A DNA stretch of 64,000 nucleotides from Hygrophila difformis (lineage: Eukaryota > Streptophyta > Magnoliopsida > Lamiales > Acanthaceae): assembly GCA_030278955.1 (NCBI GenBank), contig JAOANR010000004.1, forward strand, positions 13,318,428 to 13,382,427, given 5' to 3'. The notes below the pieces were generated by a model, which saw only the letters and a list, made by a program, of their open reading frames with translations, searched no databases and had not been told where the DNA came from. The position numbers and the translations under genes are program-made. Shown piece after piece: positions 35,372 through 47,933 of this stretch (position 1 is the first letter of the stretch; the number at the start of each line of letters is the position of its first letter).

Positions 35372-35419
35372 TCTATTTATTCTGGTGTGGATGGCAGGCA
35401 GGCCTATATTCCTTGGTTT

Positions 35420-35733
35420 TAATAGGATAAATTTCAGCAATGCATGGAAGAATGACTCGGGAAAAAACTTATGATTGCGCCAACTATAAGAAAGGACCTC
35501 ATGGTAGTCAATATGGGTCCTCACCACCCATCAATGCATGGAGTTCTTCGACTGATCGTTACTCTCGATGGTGAAGATGTTATTGACTGTGAACCAATAG
35601 TGGGTTATTTACATAGAGGGATGGAGAAGATTGCGGAAAATCGAACAATTATACAATTTTTACCTTATGTAACGCGTTGGGATTATTTAGGTACTATGTT
35701 CACAGAAGCAATAACCGTAAATGGACCCGAGCA
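35420..35733 (+). pseudogene. ndhH: Plastid ndhH 5' fragment (nuclear copy)
   Basis: From ATG 35471, [20 protein letters not shown] and about 65 more residues follow the N-terminus of the plastid NADH-dehydrogenase-like subunit H. The reading frame is intact over about 88 codons to VNGPEQ, then jumps into ndhE. About 50 bp before the ATG look like its plastid 5' flank. In plastids NdhH is part of the thylakoid NDH complex; here the piece is truncated, lacks plastid expression signals and is a passenger. Confidence 0.93.
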
Positions 35734-36171
<438 letters not shown>

Positions 36172-36429
36172 TAAACGGGCATTTGATCGCATTCCGGTCT
36201 TACATTAAGTAAGAAAGCAGTCGAATTGGACTGATTTATGCATAATTGTAAAAATAATAAGCTGGTATGAAAAAGACATAAATATGTAATTTTATTACAT
36301 ATTTATGTTAGAAAAATCCAAAAACATGAGAAAAAGAAAAGGAAACAAAAAGATGGGAAAAAGATAGAAAAAGCCCACAAAAAGAATATTCTTGGCCCAT
36401 CTGGCCCAATCCAGCAGGCCCAGGAAGAC

Positions 36430-36680
36430 CTTTGTCGCGGAAGCCCTTGGCGCGATGCAGCGTTCCGCGACAAAGGCATACTCCGCGACCAACTGGCCCC
36501 AAATGAAGAGGAGATCAGCCAAGCCCTTGGCGCGATGACCCTTGTCGCGATAGCATGACTCCGCGACAAAGGCCCATTCCGCGACCAAGATGCACAAATA
36601 GAGACACAAGACCCAGTCGAGAAGCCTTGCCACATGCAGCATGTTCCGCGACCAACTTGATGTTCCGAGACAAAGCTGTG
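36430..36680. repeat. GTCGCGG/CCGCGAC hairpin cluster 1 in 5' LTR (copy at 51772-52022)
   Basis: Three irregular units of forward TTGTCGCGG/GGCGCGA and reverse TCCGCGAC(A/C) motifs lie just upstream of the TATA box (36746). The same array is in the 3' LTR. Confidence 0.9.
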
Positions 36681-36745
36681 ATGTGTGTGATGTCTTAAGA
36701 CACAATGGGCTAGAATCAAGGCCCATGGGCTTAGGGTTACACTTC

Positions 36746-36753
36746 TATAAATA
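36746..36753 (+). promoter_or_regulatory. TATA box of the Athila LTR
   Basis: TATAAATA in CTTCTATAAATATGAGG, about 620 bp into the LTR; duplicated at 52088-52095 in the 3' LTR. Confidence 0.65.
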
Positions 36754-37399
36754 TGAGGTGTCTCCCATGAGCTAAGGGTTGGTTGGACAGTTGAAAGTTT
36801 GAATTTGAGAGTTCTTGAAGGCAAGCTTAGGAGTTCTTCCTTAGGTAGAGTAGTTAGGTTTATTTTTATGTATTATTTAATTTTTTGCACTTAGTTTAGT
36901 TTAGATTAGTGTTTTACTGTTCACAGTGTTTAGATAGCCATTTTTATACTATGTTTTGTTTTCTAAACTCTTGTTTTAGGGTTTGTAGTACCCAAACCAT
37001 GGGTATTAACAACACCCCTTCAATAAAATGGGAAAACATTCATCATTTGTGTCCCAAATCATGAAATGGGTCTCACACCCCATGGATTTATGCTTTCTCT
37101 TTCATTTTGGGGTCATTTGACCCCCATTTTGTTATTTTTATGTTCACTGTTGGCATATTATGGATAATGTTGTGTAGATGTGTGATTAAACCCTAGATTA
37201 GGACCCTTGCTCTATTTTTATATCCTGCTCAGTCTTGTTATTTTTGTTTAAGCATGTTCTTCCTTATTTTGAATGTCTCTTGTTTATTTTTAGCTTAGAA
37301 TAGCTTTTTGATCTGAAATAGGGTGAGATCACGCTGTTTGCATGCCACTGTTCATTTCTGCTTTTTCTGACTTTTGTCCTGAACCACCTTGGGCGCCAA

Positions 37400-37940
37400 C
37401 CGCCTTCTGGCGCGGAACCACGTTCCGCGACAGAGTGGCAGTTCCGCGACCAAGGTGTTTCAAGACACTTGTCTCTATAATTTAAAACCCTTTGTCGCGG
37501 AATACCTTGTCGCGGAGCCACGTTCCGCGACAAAACTATCCATGCATAGCGACAAAGGAGCCAAACTCTTGCATTTTGTCTTCATGGCTTCTTGTCGCGG
37601 AATCATCCTGTCGCGGAACCACGTTCCGCGACAAAATCTCATTCCGAGACAGAAAAATTATGCCATGTTTCTTAGCCTTTGAACACCTTGTCGCGGAACA
37701 CCTTGTCGCGGAACACGTTCCGCGACAAAATCTCCATGCATAGCGACAAAGGTTCAAATGCCTTAGAATTTTATTAAAACACTTTGTCGCGATGTCACCC
37801 TTGTCGCGGAGCCACGTTCCGCGACAAAACCATGCATAGCGACAAAGAGGCGTTATGCTGCCAAAAATTCTAAAAACTTGTTGGGATGTCCATGTCGCGG
37901 ATCTCGGTCCGCGACAACATTTATGATATAGCGACAAGAT
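37400..37940. repeat. GTCGCGG/CCGCGAC hairpin cluster 2 in 5' LTR (copy at 52742-53282)
   Basis: Six units spaced about 95 bp. Most units have two forward half-sites then two reverse half-sites. Inner palindromes are nearly perfect, e.g. TTGTCGCGGA-7 nt-TCCGCGACAA at 37507-37533, and a 12-bp-arm version with a 2-nt loop near 37690-37720. Four outer reverse sites take the form TAGCGACAA. Confidence 0.92.
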
Positions 37941-37979
37941 TCCCCCCCCTCTATTTAATCTTAAACAAATTTCATTCTC

Positions 37980-40840
37980 TCTCTATTTTATATTGCAACA
38001 CTCACATCATAGCCCCACGGGTTACGATGTAACATTCTGGAATTGCAATGTAGGGTGTTATGCTGCCCAAATTTTGATTCTCCATGTGCATCACTTAACT
38101 GATTGAACCCTTGACTCATCAATGATTAAAGATTGAGATTAGCAATAATCAAACTCCAACAATCATCATGATTAAAGGACCTTTGTTCAATTGCCATTAA
38201 AACACTCTTGTATAAACAAAATCCTGATGGCTTAAACAGATAATCTGGACTGTAATTAATTATGGTAGGAAGGATTATTTAAGACCATTACATGTGGATC
38301 CGATCCACAACCTTGCATGAGAAACCAATGTCTCTCATACAATGGATCTTCTTTTGCTTCTTGTTTATTCTGTCTTTGTGTATTGTGTGGAACCATTAGT
38401 AAAGAATACATCAGAATAATGTTGGCGGGTACTCCCTCATGGATAACTAGCTCGTATTCTGGGTACTAGTTACTAATCGTTATTTTGCATGATCTGAATG
38501 GCTGTCAGTGGAAGTCTTGGCGGTTCGCCCATCCGGGGTTATAATAGCTGCTCAACTGACTCTCATCTAGATACAGTTTTATTTTTGTTATCTTAATTTC
38601 CAAACCCAAATTCCAATCTGTAAGGGGAATCAGTTGGCATCAGTCAATGCCAACTGATGATCATTATAGAAAGGAAGCATGTAGGTTTTTATCCGAATTC
38701 ACAGACAGTGGAGGCCCAACTGGTGTTGACACCACCATTATAGAGTCTCAGCTGTCTAAATTCGCTTCATCCGAGTGATTGGGAAATTGGACGGTAGATG
38801 TTTACAGTCCACCCAATTGTTCTGCCACTACTTTGGTACCTTGACCATTCCATTCTGTGTTTCACCTTCTGTCTAGACCCGCCTTTATATTTTGGGTCAA
38901 TTAATTTTACACTTCCATATATTCCTATGCATGATAATATTATGTACTGTTGTGGTCTGTAATTATTTTGGGATCCTTCCCTTGGACAATAGAAGTCTAG
39001 ATCTTAAACAGATATTGCTTTATAAACTTCCAACAAGAACCTCTTTATAAAATCCGGATCTGAGTAAGGGATAAATTCTTCAGTTATGACTAATTCATAT
39101 TCTATCAAGGATTATATTTTGGGAATTAAGAAGCAGATTCAGCGATTAGGTCTCGTCTGGGCTGAAAGGGTCTGTGTTTTAACTGAGAGTCTAGTACCTG
39201 ACAGGGAATGATTTTCAAATCCATTATTTTCCAAAATTGCTGGTTGATGGAAATGTAAGATTAAGTGCTACACCGAGATGGGGTCCACTTGGATTCAAAT
39301 ACAGTGTAGTAAATAATCTTAGAGGAACATCATCTAGGCCTTGGTTATTTTCCAAGATAGGGTTGAGTTTTCTTTCAACTGCCGTCTTCTTCTGCCAAAG
39401 CCTACTTTTGAGTCCTGAGTGAGTGCATCCGGAACGGACTAATTTATTAGTTCGTTTCATTAGTTTGTATCTCATAACCACCCGGAAGAAAGTGAACACA
39501 CTAGTGGTTCACTGAGAGCTGGGAATTCTTGATCCATACTCCATCATTCTGATGGGGAGCTGTCTTTTACTACCAGGATCAGATTTTCAAAACCTCCGAG
39601 TGATAGGATTTTAAATGCTTTCTTTACTGCTTTCTTTTAACCGCTTTCATTAGAGGTCACTCGGTTGTATTGAGAGTTGTGTAACTGCTACTAGGATTGA
39701 CAGTTAAGGGATAGTTCAGGGCTTAATTCGAAACTTTGGGTGTGACATGGGAGAATGATAGTGGTACTTGGCATTTCAATAAATGATGTGTCGGGTGTTG
39801 CTTATCCACCACAGATGAAGTAACATACCCAGGCCAGGGCAGTTACGAATCTGTGGTATCTTAGAATTTGTGGTCTTAGGAACATGTAAACTCATATTGC
39901 AAGTACCTGTCTGTTAAAGGGAAAGCCTTATTGAGAGCATGAGAATTAGCTATCTGAAAGAAATATCCCAAACAAGGATCTGCGTATAAAAATGGAAGTT
40001 TAATATTGCTGTATCTCACTCTTGTCCAATTTTCATTCTTTTCTTCCTGTCCTTTCTGTCCACATTGTGACTCAACTTCACGGTTGGCACAATGCTCCTT
40101 TTCCCTGCTTTCATAGATAATGTTTACTGCGTTCTTAGAATAATTCTTATCCGCTTTCTAGAATAGATTTATTTGCTTTATAGATTAATTTAACTGCTTT
40201 CCAGGTCTAATTTACATTCATGTCAGTAGTTATTAATCACCTTTCAAACCTATTGAGCAATATGAATGGAAAATCTAGTAAAACGACGTGGGACCTGCTT
40301 CTATCGCACATCCTCCAGTGAACGATCCGGTCTTACTATAAATTACTGCAATTTTTGACACCGTGCGCTTTCGGGGGCACAGTTTCTTAAACACGAGCAA
40401 TAAAAACTTGACTACTTATAAATATATCCCTAATCACAATTCCGCTATCATAAAGTGGTTTCATTAAATAAAATCTAAACCAGGACCATGATTTTTTGGA
40501 AAATACTCATGTAGTGGGAACTTGCCAAAAGTTTCATGGCAGGAACTCTCATGGCAAGAATTGATGAGAAGTATCATGGCATAAGTGCCGGGGATCCTCA
40601 GTGTGACAGGCTGAAGGTCAACCTATCCCGGTCATGCCATGAGATTTGTCAACATTTCATGCTAGAGAGGACCACAGCGCCATTTGAAATTAAAGCACCA
40701 CACTTGAGTAATAAAAAGGCTAATAATCTTGATATATCCCTAAACCCTTTCCCGTGAATCATAACTCATTTCATTTAATAAAATCAATCCTGATATATTT
40801 TATTGAAAAATACTCGTGTTAATGAAATTTGTCAAAAGTT
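37980..40840. other. Athila LTR, 3' portion, no gene seen
   Basis: About 2.9 kb of moderate-complexity, non-coding sequence with no ORF above 91 codons. It probably includes the R and U5 regions; I cannot place the polyadenylation site. Confidence 0.5.
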
Positions 40841-40843
40841 TCA

Positions 40844-40861
40844 TGGCGCCGTTGCCGGGGA
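40844..40861 (+). promoter_or_regulatory. Athila primer-binding site
   Basis: TGGCGCCGTTGCCGGGGA immediately after the LTR; this sequence is the usual tRNA-Asp-type PBS of Athila elements. Confidence 0.9.
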
Positions 40862-41004
40862 GGATGCAGCGCCGTTTTATTTAGAGAATTACATTCCTCA
40901 TTGCTCCTAGAGTAGCCTATACATATAATTATAAATATTCACTTTCAGAACCACTTCTAACCTGGGGACTGTACAGGTACTGTCATTATTGAAGCCGTTG
41001 TTCT

Positions 41005-44000
41005 ATGCAAAGGAGAAAGCAGACGCCAGCCGAGATCCCGTTTAATTCAGAGATAGAAAAGACAGCTCGACGTCTTAGGGCGGAGACTAAACGAAGAAGG
41101 GAACGGGAACGACAGGCATTACTTTCGCCAAGCACCAGCAGCGATATCTCCGAGATGGCAAACCCTGACATCCCACCAATCATTCAACCCAATCCCCCAC
41201 TTCACAACATTGAGGAAGACCCCGAGGATGCTGATCATGATGATTTGGATGATCCCCCTCCCCAGATCATACAAGGAGGTGGGAATCCACCAAACATGGA
41301 CCAGCAGCACTTCGAGGCACCCCCTCCCAACCCGAACCAAAACCCACCAAACGACCAAAACCAACCAAATCAGCAAAATTTCCCAAACCAACAGAATCAG
41401 CAATACCACAACCCCCATCAGAATCCCCCGAATCCGAATGATTTCAATGATCCGAGGAACTATTTCATGCCTCAGAACTACTACCCACAGCAATACCAAG
41501 GAGGGCCTGAGAACAACCATCAAGCAGCAGCTGCTGCTGATTACATGCAGCCTATTTTAGAGCCATATCTGAACATTCCTGGACAAGCTCCATTCTTGGC
41601 CAGGAATTTCGAACTGAAACCGGCCCTGATCAATCTAGTCCAGAGCAACCAGTTTGCCGGAGCAAGTCATGAAGATCCCCATGATCACCTGCAAACTTTC
41701 CTAGAATTGTGTGACACGATCAAGAATCGTGATGTACCCGCGAACACTATTCGACTAAGGCTATTCCCCTTCTCTCTGACAAGCGGAGCACGAACATGGT
41801 ACAAGTCACTGCCCGTAAATCAGAAGTCTACATGGGAAGATGTGATCAGAAACTTCCTAGCAAAATACTTCCCGGAGTCCAAGGTGGATGAATGCCGCTC
41901 CAAAATTGCGGAATTCAAGATGAAACCCGACGAGTCCTTGTATGACGCAAAGGAAAGATTCTTCAACCTACTCAGAAAGTGCCCTCAACATGGTTTCCAT
42001 GACTGGGAGAGACTGAGAAAGTTCTACAGTGGTCTGACCCCAGCATGGAAATCCATGCTTGATGCTGCCGGTGGTCAACATTTGCTCTACATACCAATGG
42101 ACCAAGCCTGGGCAAAGATTGAAGCCATGAGTGTCAACCGTTCGGTTCTAACTGATGATGGTAATTCCACTCCCCCTCGTGGTTTATGTGTTGTAGGTAC
42201 AGTAGAGAAGTCGGACATTGAAAAGCTTCAAGAGCAAGTGGCAGCGTTGTCTGTGAATCAAGGAGTTGGAAGTTCTGCGCAGGGACAGCAAACTGATGTG
42301 ATCTGTGGACTGTGTCAAGGTGCTCATGCAACTGACACATGCGAGCAAGTCACAGCAGAGAGCTGTAACTATGCAGGGGCTTTTCCAAATAGGCACCCGA
42401 ACTTGTCTTATTCAAACAACAACGCCTTGAACTCACATCTCTTGAACAAGCCACAGCAACAACAGTTCAACCCTCAGCAGAATCAGGGATTCAATCAGAA
42501 CAGGGGCCAACATTTTCAGAATCCAGGTTTCCAACCTCAGATCCAGCAGAGGCCGCCTCAGAATTTCCAGAACTTTCAGCCCAATCAGAATTTCCAGCCT
42601 CAGTTTGTCCCAAACCAAGGCCAGTGGAATCAGAATCAGCAGCAAAATCAGAATCAGAATCAAAAGCCTCCTTCAAGGCTTGAGAATATGATGACTGATT
42701 TCATCACTAGTCAGAAAGAGATCAACAATCAACTGCAGGCCTCCATCAGAAATGTGGAGACCCAAGTCACACAGATGGCTAATGAGATGCAGAAAAGGGA
42801 CAAAGGAACATTGCCTAGCACTGCGGAAAAGAACCCGCAATGCAAGGCAATAACCTTGAAATCTGGGAGAGTACTAGCTGGACCAAAGGGAGCGGATACT
42901 GGAGCGGAATTTGAAGAAGATGATATTGTTGACAATGCTGGTAAGGAAGCTGATAATGGGAATGAAGCAGAAAAAGAGACAGCCGAATTGCAGACTGAAG
43001 CTGCGCCTGAAACGGCTGAACCAGATAAGGGTACAGGTGAAGGTACAACTTCCTTCCCTTCACCACCAAAAATTGCTAATAACAAGTACATGCCCAGGAT
43101 TCCTTATCCTGCGCGGCTTAAAAATAAAGAACATGATCTTAAATTCAAGAAATTTCTGCAACGATTAAAGTCTGTAGAGATAACCATTCCTCTCACAGAA
43201 ATGATTTCCGAAATGCCCATCTATGCTAAGTTCTTGAAAGAATTGATTTCAGGAAAAAGGCAGGTTGAGCAGGAAGAGGTAATTATTCTCAACAGCACGT
43301 GCAGTGCCATTGTTCAGAGGAGAATGCCTGAAAAGAAAGAGGACCCCGGATGTTGCACACTTCCAGTACAATTCGGAAAGGCCAAAGTGAGTATGGGGCT
43401 CTGTGATCTAGGATCAAGCATCAATGTGATGCCACTAGCTATGGCTGTTCGCCTTAAGCTTGGAGAAATTCAACCGGTCAAGATGAGACTGCAACTTGCA
43501 GACAGATCAATCACTCAGCCCGTAGGAATTCTCAAGGATGTTGTAGTCAAAACCGGGCAAGTTCTTTTCCCGGTCGACTTCATCGTCCTCGACATTGAGG
43601 AAGATTCTGAAATGCCGCTTATCCTTGGACGCCCATTTCTAGCCACTGGTGGTGCACTGATTGACGCCAAATCCGGAAAAGTCACCCTAAGGGTCGATGG
43701 CGAGGAGATCATCTTTGATATGGAGAAATTGCAGAAATTTCCGAATGACAGTTCTTGTTTTTCATTTGAAAATGTAATAGTTAGGGAAGAGCTTGACTCT
43801 GAACTTGAGCGTGAAATGATGCTGAATGAACCATCAAAGCAGGTACTGAAGCCTGCTGGCGTGGAGCACAAAGAATGCAATGCCGTTCACTTCGCCGATC
43901 CCGAAACAGGGGATTTGGAGGAATTTGATGGCATGGACTTCCATGAGGACGCCAACCAAGAGGAGGAAGAGGATCCTGTACTGATGCAGGATCCTGAAGG

Positions 44001-46965
44001 TAAATCTGTTCTTCCACTACCCAATTCTCGCAAACTACTCCCTTCCGTTGAATGTCCACCAGAGCTTGAACTTAAAACACTACCCGATCATCTCAAGTAC
44101 GCGTTTCTCGCAGAACATGAAAAGTTACCCGTGATTGTTTCGGCTAAGCTCTCTCAAGAGCAAGAAAATGCTCTGGTGGACGTTCTTAAGAAACATGTAC
44201 ATGCAATAGGTTGGACCATTTCTGATATAAAAGGAATAAGCCCTTCTATTTGCATGCACAGGATTCTAATGGAAGAAGAGTTTAAACCCTCCCGTCAACC
44301 TCAGAGGCGATTGAACCCCCTTATGCAGGAAGTGGTAAGGAAAGAAGTTATCAAGCTCTTAGATGCTGGTATAATCTATCCTATCTCTGATAGCAAATGG
44401 GTTAGCCCAGTGCAGGTCGTACCCAAACGAGGAGGGATGTGCATAACCAAGAATGAGCAAGGAGAAGAGGTTGCAACCAGGCCAGTGACCGGATGGAGAG
44501 TTTGTATCGACTACCGGAAGCTGAATGAGGCCACACGCAAGGACCATTTTCCATTGCCATTCATTGATCAGATGCTTGAGAGGTTGGCAGGGAGAGAGTT
44601 TTATTGCTTTTTGGATGGTTATTCTGGTTATAATCAGATTGTTATTTCCAGTGAGGACCATGATAAAACCACTTTTACTTGCCCGTACGGCACTTTTGCC
44701 TATCGACGGATGCCTTTTGGTTTATGCAATGCACCTGCTACTTTTCAAAGATGCATGATGTCTATTTTCTCTGAATTTATCGAAAAATGCATTGAGGTCT
44801 TCATGGATGACTTCTCTGTATATGGAGATACGTTCGAAGATTGTTTGACCAATCTTGCTAAGATTTTAAAGAGGTGTGAGGACACTAACTTGGTTTTAAA
44901 TTGGGAAAAGTGCCATTTTATGGTTACTGAGGGCATAGTGTTAGGTCATCGCATTTCTCGTGCAGGCATTGAAGTTGATCCAGCCAAAGTTTCCATCATT
45001 TCCAATCTCCCTCTCCCTAACTCGATCAAATCAGTTAGGAGCTTCTTAGGGCATGCCGGTTTTTACCGGCGATTCATTAAGGATTTCTCTAAAATTGCCA
45101 AGCCGCTCACTAATCTGCTTTGTAAAGAAAATCCCTTCTTAATAAATGAAGCGTGTGTCCAAGCCTTTGACACGCTCAAGAAGATGTTGGTTTCTGCACC
45201 GATAGTGCAACCACCCGATTGGTCAATACCTTTCGAGGTAATGTGCGATGCTAGTGGTCTCGCTGTAGGCGCAGTTCTTGGACAACATAAGGATGGGAGA
45301 CACTGCGTAATTCATTACGCAAGTCATGCCCTGAATGAGGCCCAAGTTAACTACACCACAACGGAAAAAGAGATGTATGCTGTAGTCTTCGCGTTTGACA
45401 AGTTCAGACAGTACCTGATAGGTACAAAGACCATAGTATACACCGATCATACAGCATTGAGATACTTGTTTAGCAAACAAGATGCAAAACCTCGATTAAT
45501 CAGGTGGGTACTTCTGTTGCAAGAATTCGACATCATAATAAAAGATAGGCGAGGTCGAGATAATGGTGCTGCTGACCACTTATCTCGATTAGATAATGAT
45601 AAAAAGGAAAAAGCCGTCAATGAAGATTTCCCGGACGAACAGTTGTTCGCGTTGCATCTGCATGATCAAGCTTGTCCATGGTTTTCCGACATCGCTAACT
45701 TCTTGGCATGCGGAGTAACCCCCCAGTTTTCGAACTATCATCAGAGGAATAAGTTCAAACGAGATGTATTAAGTTACTTCTGGGAAGAACCTTATCTCTT
45801 CAAACACTGCCCTGATTTAATAATCAGGCGATGTGTGACCGAGCATGAAGCTTATCAAATTGTCAGAAAATGCCATGAATCAGAATATGGAGGTCACCAT
45901 GGTCCCGCTCGAACGGCCCACAAGGTCCTCGAATGTGGATTTTATTGGCCTCACATCTATGAGGATTGCAGGACATTTGTTAAGGGCTGTGACAGATGCC
46001 AAAGATTAGGAAACATCTCCAAGAGGGATGAGATGCCTCAAAAGGGGATTCTCACACTTGAGATCTTTGATGTATGGGGCATCGACTTCATGGGACCGTT
46101 TCCACCATCTGGTGGAAACTACTATATCTTGGTAGCTGTCGATTACGTATCCAAATGGGTCGAGGCTGTCGCATTACCGACCAATGATGGTAGCCAAGTC
46201 ATCAAGTTCCTCAAGAACAACATTTTCAGTCGATTTGGCGTACCTAGGGTGGTGATATCTGATGGAGGAACACACTTTATTAATAAAGGTTTTGAAACTT
46301 TAATGAGTAAAAATGGGATCCTCCATAAGATAGGCACGCCTTATCATCCCCAGACTAGTGGTCAAGTCGAAGTATCCAATCGCGAAATCAAACACATACT
46401 CGAAGCCACTGTCGGGATAACCCGTAAGGATTGGGCACGTAAGCTCAATGATGCTCTATGGGCATACCGCACAGCATATAAGACTCCCATCGGGATGTCT
46501 CCATATAGGCTGGTCTTCGGAAAAGCCTGTCATTTGCCTGTAGAGCTAGAGCATAAAGCTTACTGGGCCGTTAAAACGCTTAACTTCGATCCGAAAGTTG
46601 CTCAGAGCAAACGTAAGTTGGACCTCAATGAAATTGAGGAAATACGAGCGCAAGCTTATGAAAGCTCTCGAATTTACAAGGAGCGGACCCAGAAGTTGCA
46701 CGATCGCCGGATCAAACCTAGGTATTTTTATGTTGGTCAACATGTGTTATTGTTTAATACTAGATTGAAGCTGTTCCCCGGAAAGCTCAAATCTAGATGG
46801 GAAGGACCACATGAAGTACTAGAGGTGTTCAAAAATGGAGCTGTCAGGATTCGAACTGGCAGGGGCGATATAGTGGTGAATGGACAACGATTGAAAGAGT
46901 ACCTCGGACAGTTCGATCCGGAGAAAGAAAGCCAAGCAGTGGCAGACCCGGCTTACACTCAATAA
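41005..46965 (+). CDS. Athila Gag-Pol polyprotein, intact
   Basis: 1,986 codons, one frame, no stop. Gag capsid spans about residues 190-380 ([26 protein letters not shown]). The zinc knuckle is [13 protein letters not shown] (about 434-446). A Gln/Asn-rich linker spans about 470-560. The protease has [11 protein letters not shown] (Asp801; D-L-G-S as usual in Athila). RT has [15 protein letters not shown] and F-M-D-D (1266-1269). RNase H starts with MCDASG (about 1413) and later has the conserved TDHTALRYL. Integrase has the HHCC region, then D1694, D1753 and E1789 with exact D-35-E spacing. No chromodomain seen. ATG 41005 follows the PBS by about 140 bp and is the first in this frame. The intact state fits the identical LTRs and suggests a recently active copy. 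Confidence 0.96.
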   Translation: MQRRKQTPAEIPFNSEIEKTARRLRAETKRRRERERQALLSPSTSSDISEMANPDIPPIIQPNPPLHNIEEDPEDADHDDLDDPPPQIIQGGGNPPNMDQQHFEAPPPNPNQNPPNDQNQPNQQNFPNQQNQQYHNPHQNPPNPNDFNDPRNYFMPQNYYPQQYQGGPENNHQAAAAADYMQPILEPYLNIPGQAPFLARNFELKPALINLVQSNQFAGASHEDPHDHLQTFLELCDTIKNRDVPANTIRLRLFPFSLTSGARTWYKSLPVNQKSTWEDVIRNFLAKYFPESKVDECRSKIAEFKMKPDESLYDAKERFFNLLRKCPQHGFHDWERLRKFYSGLTPAWKSMLDAAGGQHLLYIPMDQAWAKIEAMSVNRSVLTDDGNSTPPRGLCVVGTVEKSDIEKLQEQVAALSVNQGVGSSAQGQQTDVICGLCQGAHATDTCEQVTAESCNYAGAFPNRHPNLSYSNNNALNSHLLNKPQQQQFNPQQNQGFNQNRGQHFQNPGFQPQIQQRPPQNFQNFQPNQNFQPQFVPNQGQWNQNQQQNQNQNQKPPSRLENMMTDFITSQKEINNQLQASIRNVETQVTQMANEMQKRDKGTLPSTAEKNPQCKAITLKSGRVLAGPKGADTGAEFEEDDIVDNAGKEADNGNEAEKETAELQTEAAPETAEPDKGTGEGTTSFPSPPKIANNKYMPRIPYPARLKNKEHDLKFKKFLQRLKSVEITIPLTEMISEMPIYAKFLKELISGKRQVEQEEVIILNSTCSAIVQRRMPEKKEDPGCCTLPVQFGKAKVSMGLCDLGSSINVMPLAMAVRLKLGEIQPVKMRLQLADRSITQPVGILKDVVVKTGQVLFPVDFIVLDIEEDSEMPLILGRPFLATGGALIDAKSGKVTLRVDGEEIIFDMEKLQKFPNDSSCFSFENVIVREELDSELEREMMLNEPSKQVLKPAGVEHKECNAVHFADPETGDLEEFDGMDFHEDANQEEEEDPVLMQDPEGKSVLPLPNSRKLLPSVECPPELELKTLPDHLKYAFLAEHEKLPVIVSAKLSQEQENALVDVLKKHVHAIGWTISDIKGISPSICMHRILMEEEFKPSRQPQRRLNPLMQEVVRKEVIKLLDAGIIYPISDSKWVSPVQVVPKRGGMCITKNEQGEEVATRPVTGWRVCIDYRKLNEATRKDHFPLPFIDQMLERLAGREFYCFLDGYSGYNQIVISSEDHDKTTFTCPYGTFAYRRMPFGLCNAPATFQRCMMSIFSEFIEKCIEVFMDDFSVYGDTFEDCLTNLAKILKRCEDTNLVLNWEKCHFMVTEGIVLGHRISRAGIEVDPAKVSIISNLPLPNSIKSVRSFLGHAGFYRRFIKDFSKIAKPLTNLLCKENPFLINEACVQAFDTLKKMLVSAPIVQPPDWSIPFEVMCDASGLAVGAVLGQHKDGRHCVIHYASHALNEAQVNYTTTEKEMYAVVFAFDKFRQYLIGTKTIVYTDHTALRYLFSKQDAKPRLIRWVLLLQEFDIIIKDRRGRDNGAADHLSRLDNDKKEKAVNEDFPDEQLFALHLHDQACPWFSDIANFLACGVTPQFSNYHQRNKFKRDVLSYFWEEPYLFKHCPDLIIRRCVTEHEAYQIVRKCHESEYGGHHGPARTAHKVLECGFYWPHIYEDCRTFVKGCDRCQRLGNISKRDEMPQKGILTLEIFDVWGIDFMGPFPPSGGNYYILVAVDYVSKWVEAVALPTNDGSQVIKFLKNNIFSRFGVPRVVISDGGTHFINKGFETLMSKNGILHKIGTPYHPQTSGQVEVSNREIKHILEATVGITRKDWARKLNDALWAYRTAYKTPIGMSPYRLVFGKACHLPVELEHKAYWAVKTLNFDPKVAQSKRKLDLNEIEEIRAQAYESSRIYKERTQKLHDRRIKPRYFYVGQHVLLFNTRLKLFPGKLKSRWEGPHEVLEVFKNGAVRIRTGRGDIVVNGQRLKEYLGQFDPEKESQAVADPAYTQ

Positions 46966-47088
46966 GAAACAGCATTTAAAAATACAAAAAATTTTAGTTT
47001 ATATATATATATAGCATATAGTTACAGTATTTATTTCATGGCAAGAAAGTACCCAAAGATCAATTAAACATTTAGAGTACTAAGACTC

Positions 47089-47105
47089 TAAATGTGAGGA
47101 TGTTG
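47089..47105 (+). promoter_or_regulatory. PPT-like 17-nt motif with upstream hairpin, copy 1
   Basis: TAAATGTGAGGATGTTG, with a 10-bp-arm hairpin (CATTTAGAGT...ACTCTAAATG) just before and overlapping it. Identical cores at 49010-49026 and at the 3' LTR junction (51452-51468). Confidence 0.75.
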
Positions 47106-47106
47106 A

Positions 47107-47933
47107 TATTTGGAGAAAATCTAATGCGTCTTATTTGTCTGTCTTGCAGAAGTTCGGAACCACCAAAAAGAAGGAACAGACAACAGTAACATGGAAAACC
47201 AGGTTCTTGGTTGGATTAGTTCTATAAATCTGAGAAAATGTTCTCGGGAATTGAAGAAATTCAAGACCCGAAACAAAATTCACAGATAAAATGGAACTGA
47301 CCCAACCTAATTTTATGCAAGTGGATTATTTAATTTTCAGCCCAGCATTTTGAATTTACTTGGACTGAATTTATTCAGCCCAAATCAAATAAAATGGACT
47401 CAGGCCCAACATCACACTCGGGCCCAGTCCAAGAAAATTTGAAAAATTCAAAATCCTTTGTCGCGGAAGGACCTTTGTCGCGATGTCATGCATCGCGACC
47501 AGGCCCTACTCCGCGACAAAATCCCTTTTCCTTCTCAACCATTTCCCCACATCTTGTCGCGAAGCACCTTGTCGCGGAGCATGACTCCGCGACCAGCCCC
47601 TGCTCCGCGACACGATTTGCGTTGACTGTCTCCATACTGAACTTTGTCGCGGTGGCCTTGTCGCGGAGCATGACTCCGCGACCAACCCTCAACTCCGCGA
47701 CCACCCTAATGTCGCTATGTCTTGTCGCGGAACCTTGTTCCGCGACAAAGTGTCGGATTCCGCGACAAAAGTTCAAGTATTTATACCCCCCCCACCCCCT
47801 CCAGTTTCTTTTCACCTCCCTCCTGTCATTTCAACTTCTTTCAGTTCTCCATCTCCCTCTCCCCCATTTTTCCCTCATCCGAACGAACACCACGTGTTCT
47901 TCGCACTCTTGCACGCCATTTCTAAGGGAAACT
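47107..47933. other. Athila post-pol region with hairpin cluster 3
   Basis: Contains a pyrimidine tract plus CAG (about 47137-47150) that looks like a splice acceptor. From 47455 to 47772 there are about four more GTCGCGG/CCGCGAC units like those in the LTR. A 203-codon ORF at 47394-48005 runs through these repeats; only its last 23 codons are taken as coding. Confidence 0.6.

Noticed and set aside
37264..37937. Overlapping ORFs of 83-133 codons on both strands (and the copies at 52606-53279)
   Set aside because: All arise from the GTCGCGG/CCGCGAC repeats; no domain, and both strands are open for the same reason.
37400..37940. CRISPR-like array
   Set aside because: Repeat-spacer look only; repeats are palindromic halves of variable spacing in a plant LTR, with no cas genes. 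This is eukaryotic DNA.
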